NCBI RefSeq assembly: GCF_030770395.1
Contig: NZ_CP132480.1
Coordinates: 4,799,277 to 4,863,276 of the forward strand
DNA from: Telluria beijingensis
GTDB lineage: Bacteria; Pseudomonadota; Gammaproteobacteria; Burkholderiales; Burkholderiaceae_D
Direction of reading: 5' to 3'
DNA length: 64,000 nucleotides
The notes beneath the pieces were generated by a model that was given only the letters and a program-made list of their open reading frames with translations, ran no database searches and was not told the DNA's origin. This document shows, in pieces, positions 18,602 to 27,172 of this stretch. The translations under genes and the position numbers were made by a program. Every line of letters begins with the position of its first letter. Position 1 is the stretch's first letter.

Positions 18602-18947
18602 CGCCGCACACGCTCGCCAGGCGGCGCACGGGCACGGCCAGGCAGTAGCCCTCGCCGGCCAGGTTGACCAGGTGCGGGCAGTCGGCGCCGCCGCCCAGCA
18701 GCCGGCGCAGGTTCCTCACCTGGGCGCGCAGGTTGATGTCTTCCACCACCGTATCGGGCCACACGCCCTGCATCAGGGTGCGCTTGGCCACCACCTCGCC
18801 GGCATGGCTGGCCAGCAGCACAAGCAGGTCGAAGGCGCGTCCTCCGAGCGCCACCGGCTGCCCGCCGCGCAGCAGGCGCCGCGCCGCCGGCATCAGTTCG
18901 TAATCCAGGAATGCCAGCGTCTCGAACGCCGGCCTGCCGTTGTCCAT
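18594..18947 (-). CDS. Stand-alone OmpR-type winged-helix DNA-binding protein
   Basis: A 117-residue protein made almost only of a Trans_reg_C winged helix: GGRAFDLLVLLASHAGEVV, the recognition-helix region NLRAQVRNLRRLL, and the terminal hairpin H-L-V-N-L-A-G-E-G-Y-C-L. There is no receiver domain, so it cannot be a normal response regulator; it resembles the DNA-binding domain of the next gene, with which it overlaps by 8 bp. The two may act as a heteromer, with the second supplying an ATP-driven switch (inference). It is divergent from the NarL-type regulator gene. Confidence 0.75.
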   Translation of the reverse strand: MDNGRPAFETLAFLDYELMPAARRLLRGGQPVALGGRAFDLLVLLASHAGEVVAKRTLMQGVWPDTVVEDINLRAQVRNLRRLLGGGADCPHLVNLAGEGYCLAVPVRRLASVCGDA

Positions 18948-19017
18948 GATCGTCTCCCTTGCAGTTCAGGTTCCGGCGCCGCCGTGTGGCGCCGTGGCGC
19001 CGCGTCATTACAAAATA

Positions 19018-19032
19018 TTGATTTGCAATCAA
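19018..19032. promoter_or_regulatory. Small inverted repeat between divergent regulators
   Basis: TTGATT-TGC-AATCAA is a perfect 6-bp inverted repeat in the AT-rich gap between the winged-helix operon and the NarL-type gene. It may be an operator for either regulator; this is inferred only from position and symmetry. Confidence 0.35.
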
Positions 19033-19140
19033 GAAGCGGCATAATGGGAAGATAGCGGGCAGATCCCTGGTGCAGCAGGCCCAATCGGGGGGGATGGCGT
19101 GACGGCAGCCCGCGATAACCATGACAGTCGAACGGAAAAC

Positions 19141-19794
19141 ATGAACGACGCCACCGACAGCGCGACGGACGATGCGCCGGGCGCGCGCATCCGCGTGCTG
19201 CTGGTCGACGACCACCCCTTGATGCGGCGCGGGATCGCGGGCGTGCTCGAGGAAGCGCCCGACATCGAGGTGGTGGCGGAGGCCGATGACGGCTTCCAGG
19301 CGCAGGAACGCTACCGCGAGCTGCTGCCGGACGTGACCCTGATGGACCTGGCCATGCCGCGCTGCGGTGGCATCGAGGCGATCCGCGCCATCCGCAGCGC
19401 CGATCCGCACGCCTGCATCATCGCCGTCACTACCTATGCCGGCGACGGCCAGATCCAGCGCGCGCTGGAAGCCGGCGCCGCCGGCTATGTCTTGAAAAGC
19501 ACGCTGTGCGTGGGCGTGGCGGAGGTGGTGCGCTCGGCCCACGCCGGCCGGCGCGTGCTGGCGCCCGACCTGGCCCAGCGCCTGACGCGGGCCAGGCCGG
19601 AGCAACTGACCGCGCGCGAGCGCGACGTGCTGGCCCTGGTCGCCCAGGGCCACGGCAACCGCGAAGTGGCGCGCGAACTGGGCATCGCCGAAGAGACGGT
19701 CAAGGGCTACATGAGCAATGTGCTGCAGAAGCTGCAGGCCAGCGACCGCACGCATGCGGTGGTGATCGCCCTGCGCCGCGGAATGCTGGACTAA
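19141..19794 (+). CDS. NarL/FixJ-family response regulator
   Basis: A 217-residue two-domain regulator. The receiver (about 15-130) has the acidic pair in LLVDDHP and the phospho-acceptor Asp in TLMDLAMP, with Thr in VTTYA and Lys in VLKS. The C-terminal LuxR-type helix-turn-helix (about 150-215) has LTARERDVLALVAQG and the recognition helix EETVKGYMSNVLQKL. The ATG at 19141 is preferred; an upstream GTG at 19099 behind a G-run would add 14 residues. No histidine kinase is adjacent on this side; the CHASE kinase at 20749-23118 is the nearest. Presumed target genes unknown. Confidence 0.88.
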   Translation: MNDATDSATDDAPGARIRVLLVDDHPLMRRGIAGVLEEAPDIEVVAEADDGFQAQERYRELLPDVTLMDLAMPRCGGIEAIRAIRSADPHACIIAVTTYAGDGQIQRALEAGAAGYVLKSTLCVGVAEVVRSAHAGRRVLAPDLAQRLTRARPEQLTARERDVLALVAQGHGNREVARELGIAEETVKGYMSNVLQKLQASDRTHAVVIALRRGMLD

Positions 19795-19837
19795 CCGCCG
19801 CCCCATCCATCACGCCGCAACGCGCAGATTATCTCCG

Positions 19838-20134
19838 ATAGGGTCAGTGTAGATTTTATTGTAAATTTCCCTTAAACCTTCCTTTCCAATTAGGGTCAGA
19901 GTCGAATTCTTTGATAACTTCTTGCTGGCGGCCACGTTTCTGGCCAAAATTTTGCGCTAGCGGCCGATGATGGCCATGAAACCAGTCGCTACACGATGTG
20001 ATAGGTCAAGGATGCGATGGATGCCAAGTCGGATCGACCTCGTTCTGCAATCAATTTCTCAATAATTTGACTCTGACCCTAATTGGAAAGGAAGGTTTTG
20101 GAGAAATTGCAAATTAAATCTACACTGACCCTAT
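19838..20134. repeat. Nested inverted-repeat element (MITE/REP-like), about 300 bp
   Basis: Long imperfect terminal inverted repeats of about 70 bp flank about 155 bp of unique sequence. Each arm carries two copies of the motif: outer AGGGTCAGTGTAGATTT (19840 onward) and its complement at 20115-20132; inner TAGGGTCAGAGTCGAATT (19891-19908) and its complement at 20064-20081. CCTTCCTTTCCAATTAGGG is shared by both arms. The centre has no ORF, so it is non-autonomous. The GTAG/GTCG tetranucleotide in the motif recalls REP elements mobilised by RAYT (IS200-like) transposases; that link is inferred. Confidence 0.7.
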
Positions 20135-20188
20135 TTACCCGTATGGCATGGGAAGCCGGTGTTTGCGAGGGTTAAGCGAAATGGAATG

Positions 20189-20216
20189 AAAAAAGCCACC
20201 TTGCGGTGGCTTTTTT
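20189..20216. terminator. Bidirectional Rho-independent terminator
   Basis: AAAAAAGCCACC, loop TTGC, GGTGGCTTTTTT: a perfect 12-bp stem with A and T tracts on both sides. On the minus strand it lies 9 bp past the CCA end of the tRNA-Ser remnant, so it is probably that gene's original terminator. Confidence 0.85.
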
Positions 20217-20225
20217 CATGCTGCT

Positions 20226-20278
<53 letters not shown>

Positions 20279-20319
20279 CAGAGTAGAATTATTGAGCAAT
20301 TTCTCCGCAATCCGGGTAA

Positions 20320-20431
20320 ATAGGGTCAGAGTAGATTTAATTGCCAAGATCTTTTTGGAATCGCGTTGAAGGTATATTTCTGAGTGGCTGGTTATAAAAG
20401 AAATTGAAAAATAATTCTACTCTGACCCTAT
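20320..20431. repeat. MITE-like element, about 110 bp
   Basis: TAGGGTCAGAGTAGATTT at 20321-20338 and its near-complement AATTCTACTCTGACCCTA at 20413-20430 face each other and enclose about 75 bp of AT-rich, non-coding sequence. Same motif family as the element at 19838-20134. Confidence 0.65.
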
Positions 20432-20554
20432 TTATTTTGGTCGTCAAATTGCTAGTGTCGAGAAATTTTATTTCGTTAAAAGAAATTTTTCGTAAAAGGT
20501 AATTTCTCCGGTTTTATTCTTGTAATGTCGTGCAATGAATAAGGCGTTCAGTAA

Positions 20555-20716
20555 TTAGGGTCAGAGTAGAATTGTTGAGCAATATCTCGTCGCCTGGAAT
20601 GAATCGGGGACAGAGTCAGCGTGGGTGGCAATTTCCTTCCGTAGAGATTAATGAGGGTCGGAGTCGAATTAAAAGCAATTCTAAGGAATTGCTCAATAAA
20701 TCTACTCTGACCCTAA
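20555..20716. repeat. MITE-like element, about 160 bp
   Basis: TAGGGTCAGAGTAGAATT (20556-20573), a diverged copy GAGGGTCGGAGTCGAATT (20653-20670) and an inverted copy AAATCTACTCTGACCCTA (20698-20715). The first and last copies are both followed inward by TTGAGCAAT, extending the inverted repeat. It ends about 30 bp before the stop of the convergent histidine kinase gene. Confidence 0.65.
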
Positions 20717-20748
20717 TGGGAGTTTGTGGGGGGCTTATGGGGCAGTGC

Positions 20749-23118
20749 TCAGGGGTGGGCGCCGATGTCGGGTTCGGCCAAGGCTTTGACTACCGGTGCG
20801 GTATGGCGGGGCAGGTAGATGGTGACTGTCGTGCCGGCGCCGGGGGTGCTTTCGAGGCGGATCTGGCCGCCGCTTTGGCGGACGAAGCCGTGGGCCATCG
20901 AGAGGCCGAGGCCGGTGCCCTTGCCTTCGGGCTTGGTGGTGAAGAAGGGCTCGAAGGCGTGTTCCATGACCTCGGGCGGCATGCCGTGGCCGTTGTCGGC
21001 GACTGTGATCGCGACGTAGTCGCCGGGCGCCGGTTCGCCCGCGAGCTGGCTGGCGCCTGGGGCGATCGTCAGGTTGGCCAGGCGCAGCGCGATGCGGCCG
21101 CTGCCTTCCATCGCGTCGCGCGCATTGATCACCAGGTTCAATAGCACGTGCTCGAGCTGGTTCGGATCGACCAGCGTCGGCCACAGGTCGGGCGGGGCGC
21201 TGCGCTCCAGGACGATGTCGTCGCCGGCGGCGCGCTGCAGCAGGCTGTCGCTGCGCTCGAGCAGTTCGGCCACGTCGACCACGCTCGGATGCAGCGGCTG
21301 GCGGCGCGCGAAGGCGAGCAGCTGGCCGGCCAGGCGCGAGCCGCGCTCCACCGCGTCGAGCACATTGTGCAGGCGCTTGCGGCTGGGCGGCCCTTCGGCG
21401 CGCAGTATCAGCTGCACGTTGGCGCTGATGATGTGCAGGATGTTGTTGAAGTCGTGCGCCACGCCGCCGGTGAGCTTGCCGACCGCCTCCAGCTTCTGCG
21501 CGCGCGCCAGCGCCTGGCGCGCTTCATCCAGGCGCTGCTGGCGCTGCGCCTCGCGCGCCTCGGCCTCGCGGCGCGGCGTGATGTCGCGCACGAACACGGT
21601 GGCGCCGGCGCCGTCGCCCGGGGGCAGCAGGGCTACCGCCAGCTCCACCGGGACCCGGCGCCCGCTGGCGTGCAAGACCTCGGTCTCGGTCGGCGGGCCG
21701 GCCACGGCGCCCGCGCCGCCGCGCGCGAAGGCGTCGAAGGCGCTGCGGAAGGCGGCGCGCCGCTCCTCCGGCAGCAGGTGCTCGGCCGGGCTGCCGATCG
21801 CCTGCGCGGCGTCCAGGCCGAAGATGCGCGAGGCCTGCGCGTTCCAGTCGGTGATGCGGCCGTGGCGGTCCACCGCGACGAAGCCGTCGTGGGCAGTCTC
21901 GAGGATCGTCTTGAAGCGCCGCCCGTCGGCCGCGATGCGGTCGTGCGATTCGCGCAGCTCGAGCGTCATCGCCCGCGCCAGCTGCAGCGCGCGCCGGCGC
22001 GAGCCGGCCAGCAGCCAGACCACCAGGCTGACCAGGAAGCCCAGCACCACCCCGGTGGCGGCCACCGTCTGCGGGCGGTCCTGGTCGAGCGTGGCCTCGA
22101 GGCTGGCGCTGGACGCCATGCGGACGGTCCAGGTGCGTCCCGCGATGCTCAGGCGGGTGGCGGTGGAAAAGCGCGGCGTCCCGACGCGGTCGGCGCCCGG
22201 TGAGCGGTACAGCAGCGCGTCGGGCGCCATGTGGTCGCCGTCGTAGATCTCGACGTCGAGCGTGGGCGCCGCGATGCCCCCCACGCCGCGCATCAGGTCT
22301 TTCATGCGGAACGGGGCGTAGACCCAGCCCGCCAGCGCGGCGCGGCGCTGTTCGACGGTCTCGACGTCCAGCCCGCGGCGGTACACCGGCAGGTACATCA
22401 GCACACCCGAGTCGGTGCCGGACCCTTCCTGCACCAGCACCACCTTGCCGCTGAGCGCCGCCTGGCCGCTGTCGCGCGCCGCCGCCATGGCCGCGCGCCG
22501 CACCGGTTCGCTGTACATGTCGAAGCCGAAGGCGCGCAGGTTGCGCGCATTGAACGGCTCGATGTGCGAAATCGCGCTGCGCGGCGCTTCACCGTCAACT
22601 GGATGCACCCGGTACTCGGGAAAACCCTCGGCGCGCACCCGCGCCTCGTGCGCCGCCAGTGCGCCCGGCGGCAGCGCGGTGGCCACCGCCAGGGCTTCCA
22701 GCCCGGCGAACGACTGGTCCAGGCGCAGCACCTGGTAATACTCGGCGAATTCGGCCCGGCCCAGGTCGACCGAGCCGCGCAGGTAGCCGCGCGCGCCGCG
22801 CAGCACCTGTTCATACACCAGCAGGCGCCGCACGATGCTGTTGCCCATGTCGCGGGTGCGGTAGTCGAAGGCCTCATGCAACTGGGCCTCGGCGCTGCGC
22901 TGGGCGCTGGACCAGGCGCCGAAGGTGATCAGGAGGGTCAGCACGAACACCAGTAGCGCCATCAGGAGTGGCGCATGGCCGGCGACGGACGCCGGTGGCG
23001 GGACTGGGGGGCGATTGGCGGTCTGCTGCATGTCCTTGTGCGTGGCAGCCGTGGCGGCGGGGTTGATCGGAGGGACCGGACTCCGTAGGATACGCATCCT
23101 TGCATTGACGGGGCGCAC
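20749..23118 (-). CDS. CHASE-PAS sensor histidine kinase
   Basis: A 789-residue membrane kinase. After a Pro-rich N-terminus it has a membrane segment (LLMALLVFVLTLLITFGAW, about 50-70), a periplasmic CHASE domain (about 75-330), a second segment (VLGFLVSLVVWLLAG, about 355-370), a PAS domain (about 405-530), HisKA with the phospho-accepting His in GGVAHDFNNILH, and HATPase with NARDAM, G-H-G-M and the G-box GTGLGLSM. There is no receiver domain, so a separate regulator is needed; the NarL-type regulator at 19141 is a possible partner. The start is uncertain: GTG 23118 with AAAGG upstream is used; ATGs at 23097 and 23031 are alternatives. Confidence 0.88.
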   Translation of the reverse strand: MRPVNARMRILRSPVPPINPAATAATHKDMQQTANRPPVPPPASVAGHAPLLMALLVFVLTLLITFGAWSSAQRSAEAQLHEAFDYRTRDMGNSIVRRLLVYEQVLRGARGYLRGSVDLGRAEFAEYYQVLRLDQSFAGLEALAVATALPPGALAAHEARVRAEGFPEYRVHPVDGEAPRSAISHIEPFNARNLRAFGFDMYSEPVRRAAMAAARDSGQAALSGKVVLVQEGSGTDSGVLMYLPVYRRGLDVETVEQRRAALAGWVYAPFRMKDLMRGVGGIAAPTLDVEIYDGDHMAPDALLYRSPGADRVGTPRFSTATRLSIAGRTWTVRMASSASLEATLDQDRPQTVAATGVVLGFLVSLVVWLLAGSRRRALQLARAMTLELRESHDRIAADGRRFKTILETAHDGFVAVDRHGRITDWNAQASRIFGLDAAQAIGSPAEHLLPEERRAAFRSAFDAFARGGAGAVAGPPTETEVLHASGRRVPVELAVALLPPGDGAGATVFVRDITPRREAEAREAQRQQRLDEARQALARAQKLEAVGKLTGGVAHDFNNILHIISANVQLILRAEGPPSRKRLHNVLDAVERGSRLAGQLLAFARRQPLHPSVVDVAELLERSDSLLQRAAGDDIVLERSAPPDLWPTLVDPNQLEHVLLNLVINARDAMEGSGRIALRLANLTIAPGASQLAGEPAPGDYVAITVADNGHGMPPEVMEHAFEPFFTTKPEGKGTGLGLSMAHGFVRQSGGQIRLESTPGAGTTVTIYLPRHTAPVVKALAEPDIGAHP

Positions 23119-23229
23119 GCGACTTTAGGCCTTTGTCAACGAAGCTTGTCAACCGGGACCATTGGATGCTCTTTGCCGAATGAAACATTCTAATAAAAAA
23201 TCTTGCCGCCGCAATTGCAGCAAAGCCGG

Positions 23230-23670
23230 ATGAGACGACTGGCGACACGCCATTGGCCGCTGAGCGCGCTGGCCGCCCTGTGCACGCTGGCGCTGCTGTG
23301 CGCAATGCTGGCGCCATTGAAGGGCGCCAGCCAGGCGCTGCTGCTGGCCTTCCCGGCCGCGGCCAACGAAGCCCTGGCGCTGCCGACCGAGATCCGCCTG
23401 ACGCGCGGCGTCCAGGACGTGCTGCTGCTGCGCAACGAGGGCCGGACCCCAGTGGTGTTCGGCCCGCTCCGGATCGGCCCCGGGCGCGAAACAAGCCTGC
23501 CGTTCGGCGAAGCCGGGCTGTATACCTATGCCTGCCCGCCGGTGGTAGGCAAGTTGGTGCGGGTGCGGGTGGTGGATGCGCCCGACCCCGGCTGGGGCCG
23601 GCTTCGCTGGCGCCTGGACAATCTGCGCCAGTGGCTGCGCTACCTGCCCCTGCGCGCGCCGGACGACTGA
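23230..23670 (+). CDS. Hypothetical membrane-anchored or exported protein
   Basis: A 146-residue protein with an N-terminal hydrophobic segment (about 8-40) and a small beta-rich domain (about 50-125) containing LLLRNEGRTPVVFGPLRIGPG and the single-Cys segment Y-T-Y-A-C-P. The layout weakly recalls cupredoxin-fold domains, but no His ligand set is visible, so copper binding is not claimed. Start 23230 (ATG) is preferred to an upstream TTG at 23203. It is divergent from the CHASE kinase and precedes the LON-domain gene by 57 bp. Confidence 0.6.
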   Translation: MRRLATRHWPLSALAALCTLALLCAMLAPLKGASQALLLAFPAAANEALALPTEIRLTRGVQDVLLLRNEGRTPVVFGPLRIGPGRETSLPFGEAGLYTYACPPVVGKLVRVRVVDAPDPGWGRLRWRLDNLRQWLRYLPLRAPDD

Positions 23671-23727
23671 AAAAACGCCCGCGATCGACCGCAATCGTAC
23701 ACCCGCAACGGCCCCGATTCTGTCATC

Positions 23728-24357
23728 ATGGGGCCCATGTCGACGATTTCCATGCCACTGTTCCCGCTCAGTACGGTGCTGTTCCCGGACGGGGTGTTGC
23801 CGCTGCAGGTGTTCGAGGTGCGCTATCTCGACATGGTCAGCCGCTGCATCCTCGACGGCACGCCGTTCGGGGTGGTGCTGCTGACGCATGGCCACGAGGT
23901 GCGCCGTCCCGACGCCGAGCAGGAGCGCTTCGTCGCCGCCGGCACCATCGCCTCGGTCACCGAGACCACCACCGAGACCCCCGGCCTGCTGCAGGTGCTG
24001 TGCCGCGGCGGCGCCCGCTTTTCGGTGGTCACCGCCGAGCAGCGCGTCAACGGCCTGTGGATGGCCGAGGCGCAACTGGTGGAAGACGACCGCACGGTGC
24101 GCATCCCGTCCGAGCTGCAGGGCGCCGCCGATGCGCTCGACCGGGTGATCAATTCGCTGCACGACGTTCCGCAACAGCGCTGGCCGGTGCAGCCGCCGTT
24201 CCGGCTCGACGACTGCGGCTGGGTGGCCAACCGCTGGTGCGAGTTGCTGCCGCTGCCGAACCAGCAAAAGCATCATATGCTAATGCTCGACAATCCCGTG
24301 ATCCGGCTCGAATTGCTGCATGACGTGCTGGATGAACATGGCTTGATCACTTCCTAG
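23728..24357 (+). CDS. LON substrate-binding domain protein
   Basis: A 209-residue protein consisting only of the LON N-terminal (substrate-binding) domain: MPLFPLSTVLFPDGVLPLQVFE at the start is diagnostic, and the helical second half follows. It has no ATPase or protease domain, so it is not Lon protease; such short proteins (YcbX-neighbour/peptidase S16-like) are common in Betaproteobacteria and their role is unclear. A second ATG at 23737 may be the true start. The anti-sigma-like gene begins 21 bp downstream. Confidence 0.85.
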   Translation: MGPMSTISMPLFPLSTVLFPDGVLPLQVFEVRYLDMVSRCILDGTPFGVVLLTHGHEVRRPDAEQERFVAAGTIASVTETTTETPGLLQVLCRGGARFSVVTAEQRVNGLWMAEAQLVEDDRTVRIPSELQGAADALDRVINSLHDVPQQRWPVQPPFRLDDCGWVANRWCELLPLPNQQKHHMLMLDNPVIRLELLHDVLDEHGLITS

Positions 24358-24378
24358 CCACCACCGCATGGGCCCGGC

Positions 24379-25140
24379 ATGAAATTCTCTGACGATCTCC
24401 TCATCGGGTATATCAACGGCGAACTGGCCGAGCCGGCGCGCGCGGCGGTCGAGCGGGCCATGCGGGCCGATCCGGTACTGGCCGCGCGCATCGCCCACCA
24501 CCGCGCCGAACTCCAGCTCAAGGGCACTACCCGCAATGGCCGCATCGGCGTCTCGGCCAACGGCCACGACGGCAACGGCCATGCCCGCGCCAGCGTGCCG
24601 CCCTGCGGCGCCAAGGTAGTGCAGCTCAACAGCCTGCGGCCCGGACGCACGGTGCCGCCGCCGCAGATTGCCTACAGCAACTGGTGCAAGCGGCACTGGA
24701 TGGCGGTCGGCGCCGCGCTGCTGCTGGGCGTCGGCGCGGGCGCCTTCGGCTGGCACAGCCTGGCGCAGGCGCCCGGCCTGGCCACCCTCGACCACGAGAA
24801 CGGCGCCCTGGTGGCGCGCGGCGAGCTGGTGGCGGCGCTGGACGGCCAGCTGGCCAGTCCCGGCCCGTCCGGCAGCGGGGTGCGCATCGGCGTCACTTTC
24901 GTGGCCAAGGACGGCGGCTATTGCCGCAGCTTCGTGGTCGACACCACTGCCGGCCTGGCCTGCCTCAAGGACCGGCGCTGGACCATCCCGGTGCTGGCCC
25001 AGGATGGCAGCGGCGCGGCCTGGGTCGACAACAGCCAGCCGCCGCCCGCCGTGCGCGACGCGATCGCGGCGCGCATCGCCGGCGCCATGCTCGATCCGGC
25101 GGCCGAACGGGCGGCCCAGCAGCGGGGATGGACGCGGTGA
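24379..25140 (+). CDS. Transmembrane anti-sigma-factor-like protein (orphan)
   Basis: A 253-residue protein with the opening pattern of transmembrane anti-sigma factors: FSDDLLIGYINGELAEPARA, then helices with RAMRADPVLAARIAHHRAEL. A single membrane segment lies around 108-126 (WMAVGAALLLGVGAGAFGW), followed by a periplasmic domain with two Cys (Y-C-R-S and A-C-L-K). Such proteins normally hold an ECF sigma factor inactive and are encoded just after it. Here no sigma factor gene is adjacent, and the zinc-binding HxxxCxxC motif is absent, so the partner must lie elsewhere or the protein has another role. Confidence 0.7.
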   Translation: MKFSDDLLIGYINGELAEPARAAVERAMRADPVLAARIAHHRAELQLKGTTRNGRIGVSANGHDGNGHARASVPPCGAKVVQLNSLRPGRTVPPPQIAYSNWCKRHWMAVGAALLLGVGAGAFGWHSLAQAPGLATLDHENGALVARGELVAALDGQLASPGPSGSGVRIGVTFVAKDGGYCRSFVVDTTAGLACLKDRRWTIPVLAQDGSGAAWVDNSQPPPAVRDAIAARIAGAMLDPAAERAAQQRGWTR

Positions 25141-25425
25141 GGCGGGCGGCCGGCAAACGGCGCCATGCTGCATTGCGGCAGGGGACCGCTTTCTTTTGGT
25201 AAACTGTCTGAAAACAGGCCGGCATATACATGGGTGGCGATTTCGGGTATCGTGTCACCCGCTAAAAGTGTCTCTACGTCCGCTTTATTCGGCTTGCCGC
25301 CGCCAGCCGGCCACTCCCCGGTCCCTGCCATATGCGCCGGAGTCCGGTTCCCGTTCCGCCCTTCGCTGCGCGTCCCTCGACCCGCGACGGGGAGAACATG
25401 CCCGATCGTAGAGCTGAACGAATGA
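25141..25425 (+). other. Long leader region upstream of the RhlE-type helicase
   Basis: A 285-bp gap. Long 5' leaders are usual for RhlE/CsdA-type helicases, whose mRNAs are often cold- or self-regulated, but no defined element could be read here. An open frame through it (25165-25425) looks non-coding. Confidence 0.35.
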
Positions 25426-27033
25426 ATGCAACCAAATAATATGTCTGATTCTCCGAGCAACATCGTGAACAACAGCGACGTCGTCGCCACCCCGGACGCC
25501 GCGCCTGCCGTCCCGGCACCGGCCACGGCGTCCGCCGCCCCGGCCCCAGCGCCGGCCGCCGCCGAGGCGCCCACGGTGCGTTTCGCCGATTTCGGCCTGG
25601 CGCCGGAAATCCAGCGCGCGCTCTCGGACCAGGGCTACGTCCATCCGACCCCGATCCAGGCCCAGGCCATTCCCGTGGTGCTGCAGGGCCGCGACGTCAT
25701 GGGCGCCGCCCAGACCGGCACCGGCAAGACCGCCAGCTTCTCGCTGCCGATCCTGCAACTGCTGATGCCGCACGCGAACGCCAGCATGTCGCCGGCGCGC
25801 CATCCGGTGCGCGCCCTGGTGCTGGTGCCGACCCGCGAGCTGGCGGTGCAGGTGGCCGACAACGTCAAGGCCTATGCCCGCCACACCCCGCTGCGCGCCA
25901 CCGTGGTGTTCGGTGGCATGGACATGAAGCCGCAGACCGAGATCCTGCGCCGCGGCGTCGAGATCGTGATCGCCACCCCGGGCCGCCTGCTGGACCACAT
26001 CGAGCAGAAGAATGTCAGCCTGGGCCAGGTGCAGATGCTGGTGATGGACGAAGCCGACCGCATGCTCGACATGGGCTTCCTGCCCGACCTGCAGCGCATC
26101 ATCAACCTGTTGCCGAAACAGCGCCAGAACCTGATGTTCTCGGCCACCTTCTCGCCCGAGATCAAGAAGCTGGCCAACACCTTCCTCAACAACCCGCTGA
26201 CCATCGAAGTCGCGCGCAGCAACGCGACCGCCGAGAAGGTCACGCAGGTGGTCTACAAGGTCGACGAAGAGCAGAAGCGCGACGTGGTCGAGCACCTGAT
26301 CCGCTCGCGCGACATGAAGCAGGTGATCATCTTCTCGAACACCAAGATTGGCGCCTCGCGCCTGTCGAGCCATCTCGAGAAGCGCGGCGTCAAGGCCTCG
26401 GCGATCCACGGCGACAAGACCCAGCAGGAGCGCATGGCGGCGCTGGACGCCTTCAAGAACGGTACCGTCGAGGTGCTGGTGGCGACCGACGTCGCCGCGC
26501 GCGGCCTCGACATCTCCGATTTGCCGGCCGTGATCAACTACGACCTGCCGTACAATGCCGAAGACTACGTGCACCGCATCGGCCGTACCGGCCGCGCCGG
26601 CGCCTCGGGCGACGCATTGTCGGTGTACTCGGACAAGGACGAGCGCCTGCTGGCGGACATCGAGAAGCTGATCAAGCAGACCATCACGCGCGGCACGCTG
26701 GAAGGCTTCGTGGCGCCGACCGCGCGTGGGCGCGAAGGCGGCCGTGACTTCGGCGGCCGCGAGGGTGGTCGCGACAGCGGTCGCGACTACGCCTCCCGCG
26801 ATGCCGAACGCGGCCCCCGCCGCGGCGACGATGCCGGTCGTGGCGCACCATCGCGCGGACCGCGCTCGCTCGGTCCGGGCGCACGCCGCGAGAAAGTCGA
26901 TCCCTGGTTCCTCAAGCCCTACGAGCCGACCAGCAGCCCGCGTCGCGACGATGTGGTGCCGAACTCCGTGGCCAAGCCGGCCAAGCAGAAGCTGGCCTTC
27001 CTGCTTGGCGGTGGACCGAAGCCGCAGGCTTGA
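25426..27033 (+). CDS. rhlE: DEAD-box RNA helicase, RhlE type
   Basis: A 535-residue ATP-dependent RNA helicase. A low-complexity Ala/Pro-rich N-terminal tail (to about 45) precedes the Q motif and the two RecA-like domains: AQTGTGKT (motif I), PTRELA, TPGR, DEADRMLDMGF (motif II), SAT (III), ARGLDI (V) and HRIGRTGRAG (VI). The C-terminal tail (about 430-535) is rich in Arg, Gly and Asp, an RNA-binding tail. The DEAD variant and F-x-x-x-G-L start (FADFGLAPEIQ) fit RhlE. It remodels structured RNA in ribosome assembly and decay. A second ATG at 25441 is possible. Confidence 0.93.
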   Translation: MQPNNMSDSPSNIVNNSDVVATPDAAPAVPAPATASAAPAPAPAAAEAPTVRFADFGLAPEIQRALSDQGYVHPTPIQAQAIPVVLQGRDVMGAAQTGTGKTASFSLPILQLLMPHANASMSPARHPVRALVLVPTRELAVQVADNVKAYARHTPLRATVVFGGMDMKPQTEILRRGVEIVIATPGRLLDHIEQKNVSLGQVQMLVMDEADRMLDMGFLPDLQRIINLLPKQRQNLMFSATFSPEIKKLANTFLNNPLTIEVARSNATAEKVTQVVYKVDEEQKRDVVEHLIRSRDMKQVIIFSNTKIGASRLSSHLEKRGVKASAIHGDKTQQERMAALDAFKNGTVEVLVATDVAARGLDISDLPAVINYDLPYNAEDYVHRIGRTGRAGASGDALSVYSDKDERLLADIEKLIKQTITRGTLEGFVAPTARGREGGRDFGGREGGRDSGRDYASRDAERGPRRGDDAGRGAPSRGPRSLGPGARREKVDPWFLKPYEPTSSPRRDDVVPNSVAKPAKQKLAFLLGGGPKPQA

Positions 27034-27064
27034 TCGTCAACGCCACAACGATTCGCTAGCTCCA

Positions 27065-27172
27065 GCACGTCGTCCCCGCGCAGGCGGGGATCCAAGTTTC
27101 ACGCCGCACCACTGACGTCGATTTAAGTGGCTGCGCTGATTAACTTGGGTCCCCGCCTGCGCGGGGACGACG
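27065..27172. repeat. Facing pair of GC-rich palindromic repeats
   Basis: CGTCCCCGCGCAGGCGGGGA (from 27071), running on into TCCAAG, and its inverted copy at 27144-27172 lie about 50 bp apart. Each is itself a hairpin (CCCCGC/GCGGGG), and together they form a larger one between the convergent helicase and kinase genes. This is the widespread dispersed palindrome type with the core ...CCCGCGCAGGCGGG...; a relative sits at 53372-53531. It may also act as a terminator. Confidence 0.75.

Noticed and set aside
18295..19806. A 503-codon minus-strand frame spanning the regulators
   Set aside because: It reads out of frame through two winged-helix genes and antisense to the NarL-type gene, with no motifs of its own.
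20572..21144. A 190-codon plus-strand frame starting in the repeat patch
   Set aside because: It starts within a repeat copy and continues antisense to the histidine kinase; no motif supports it.
25165..25425. A short frame in the helicase leader
   Set aside because: Composition is unlike a protein and there is no ribosome binding site; it is better seen as untranslated leader.
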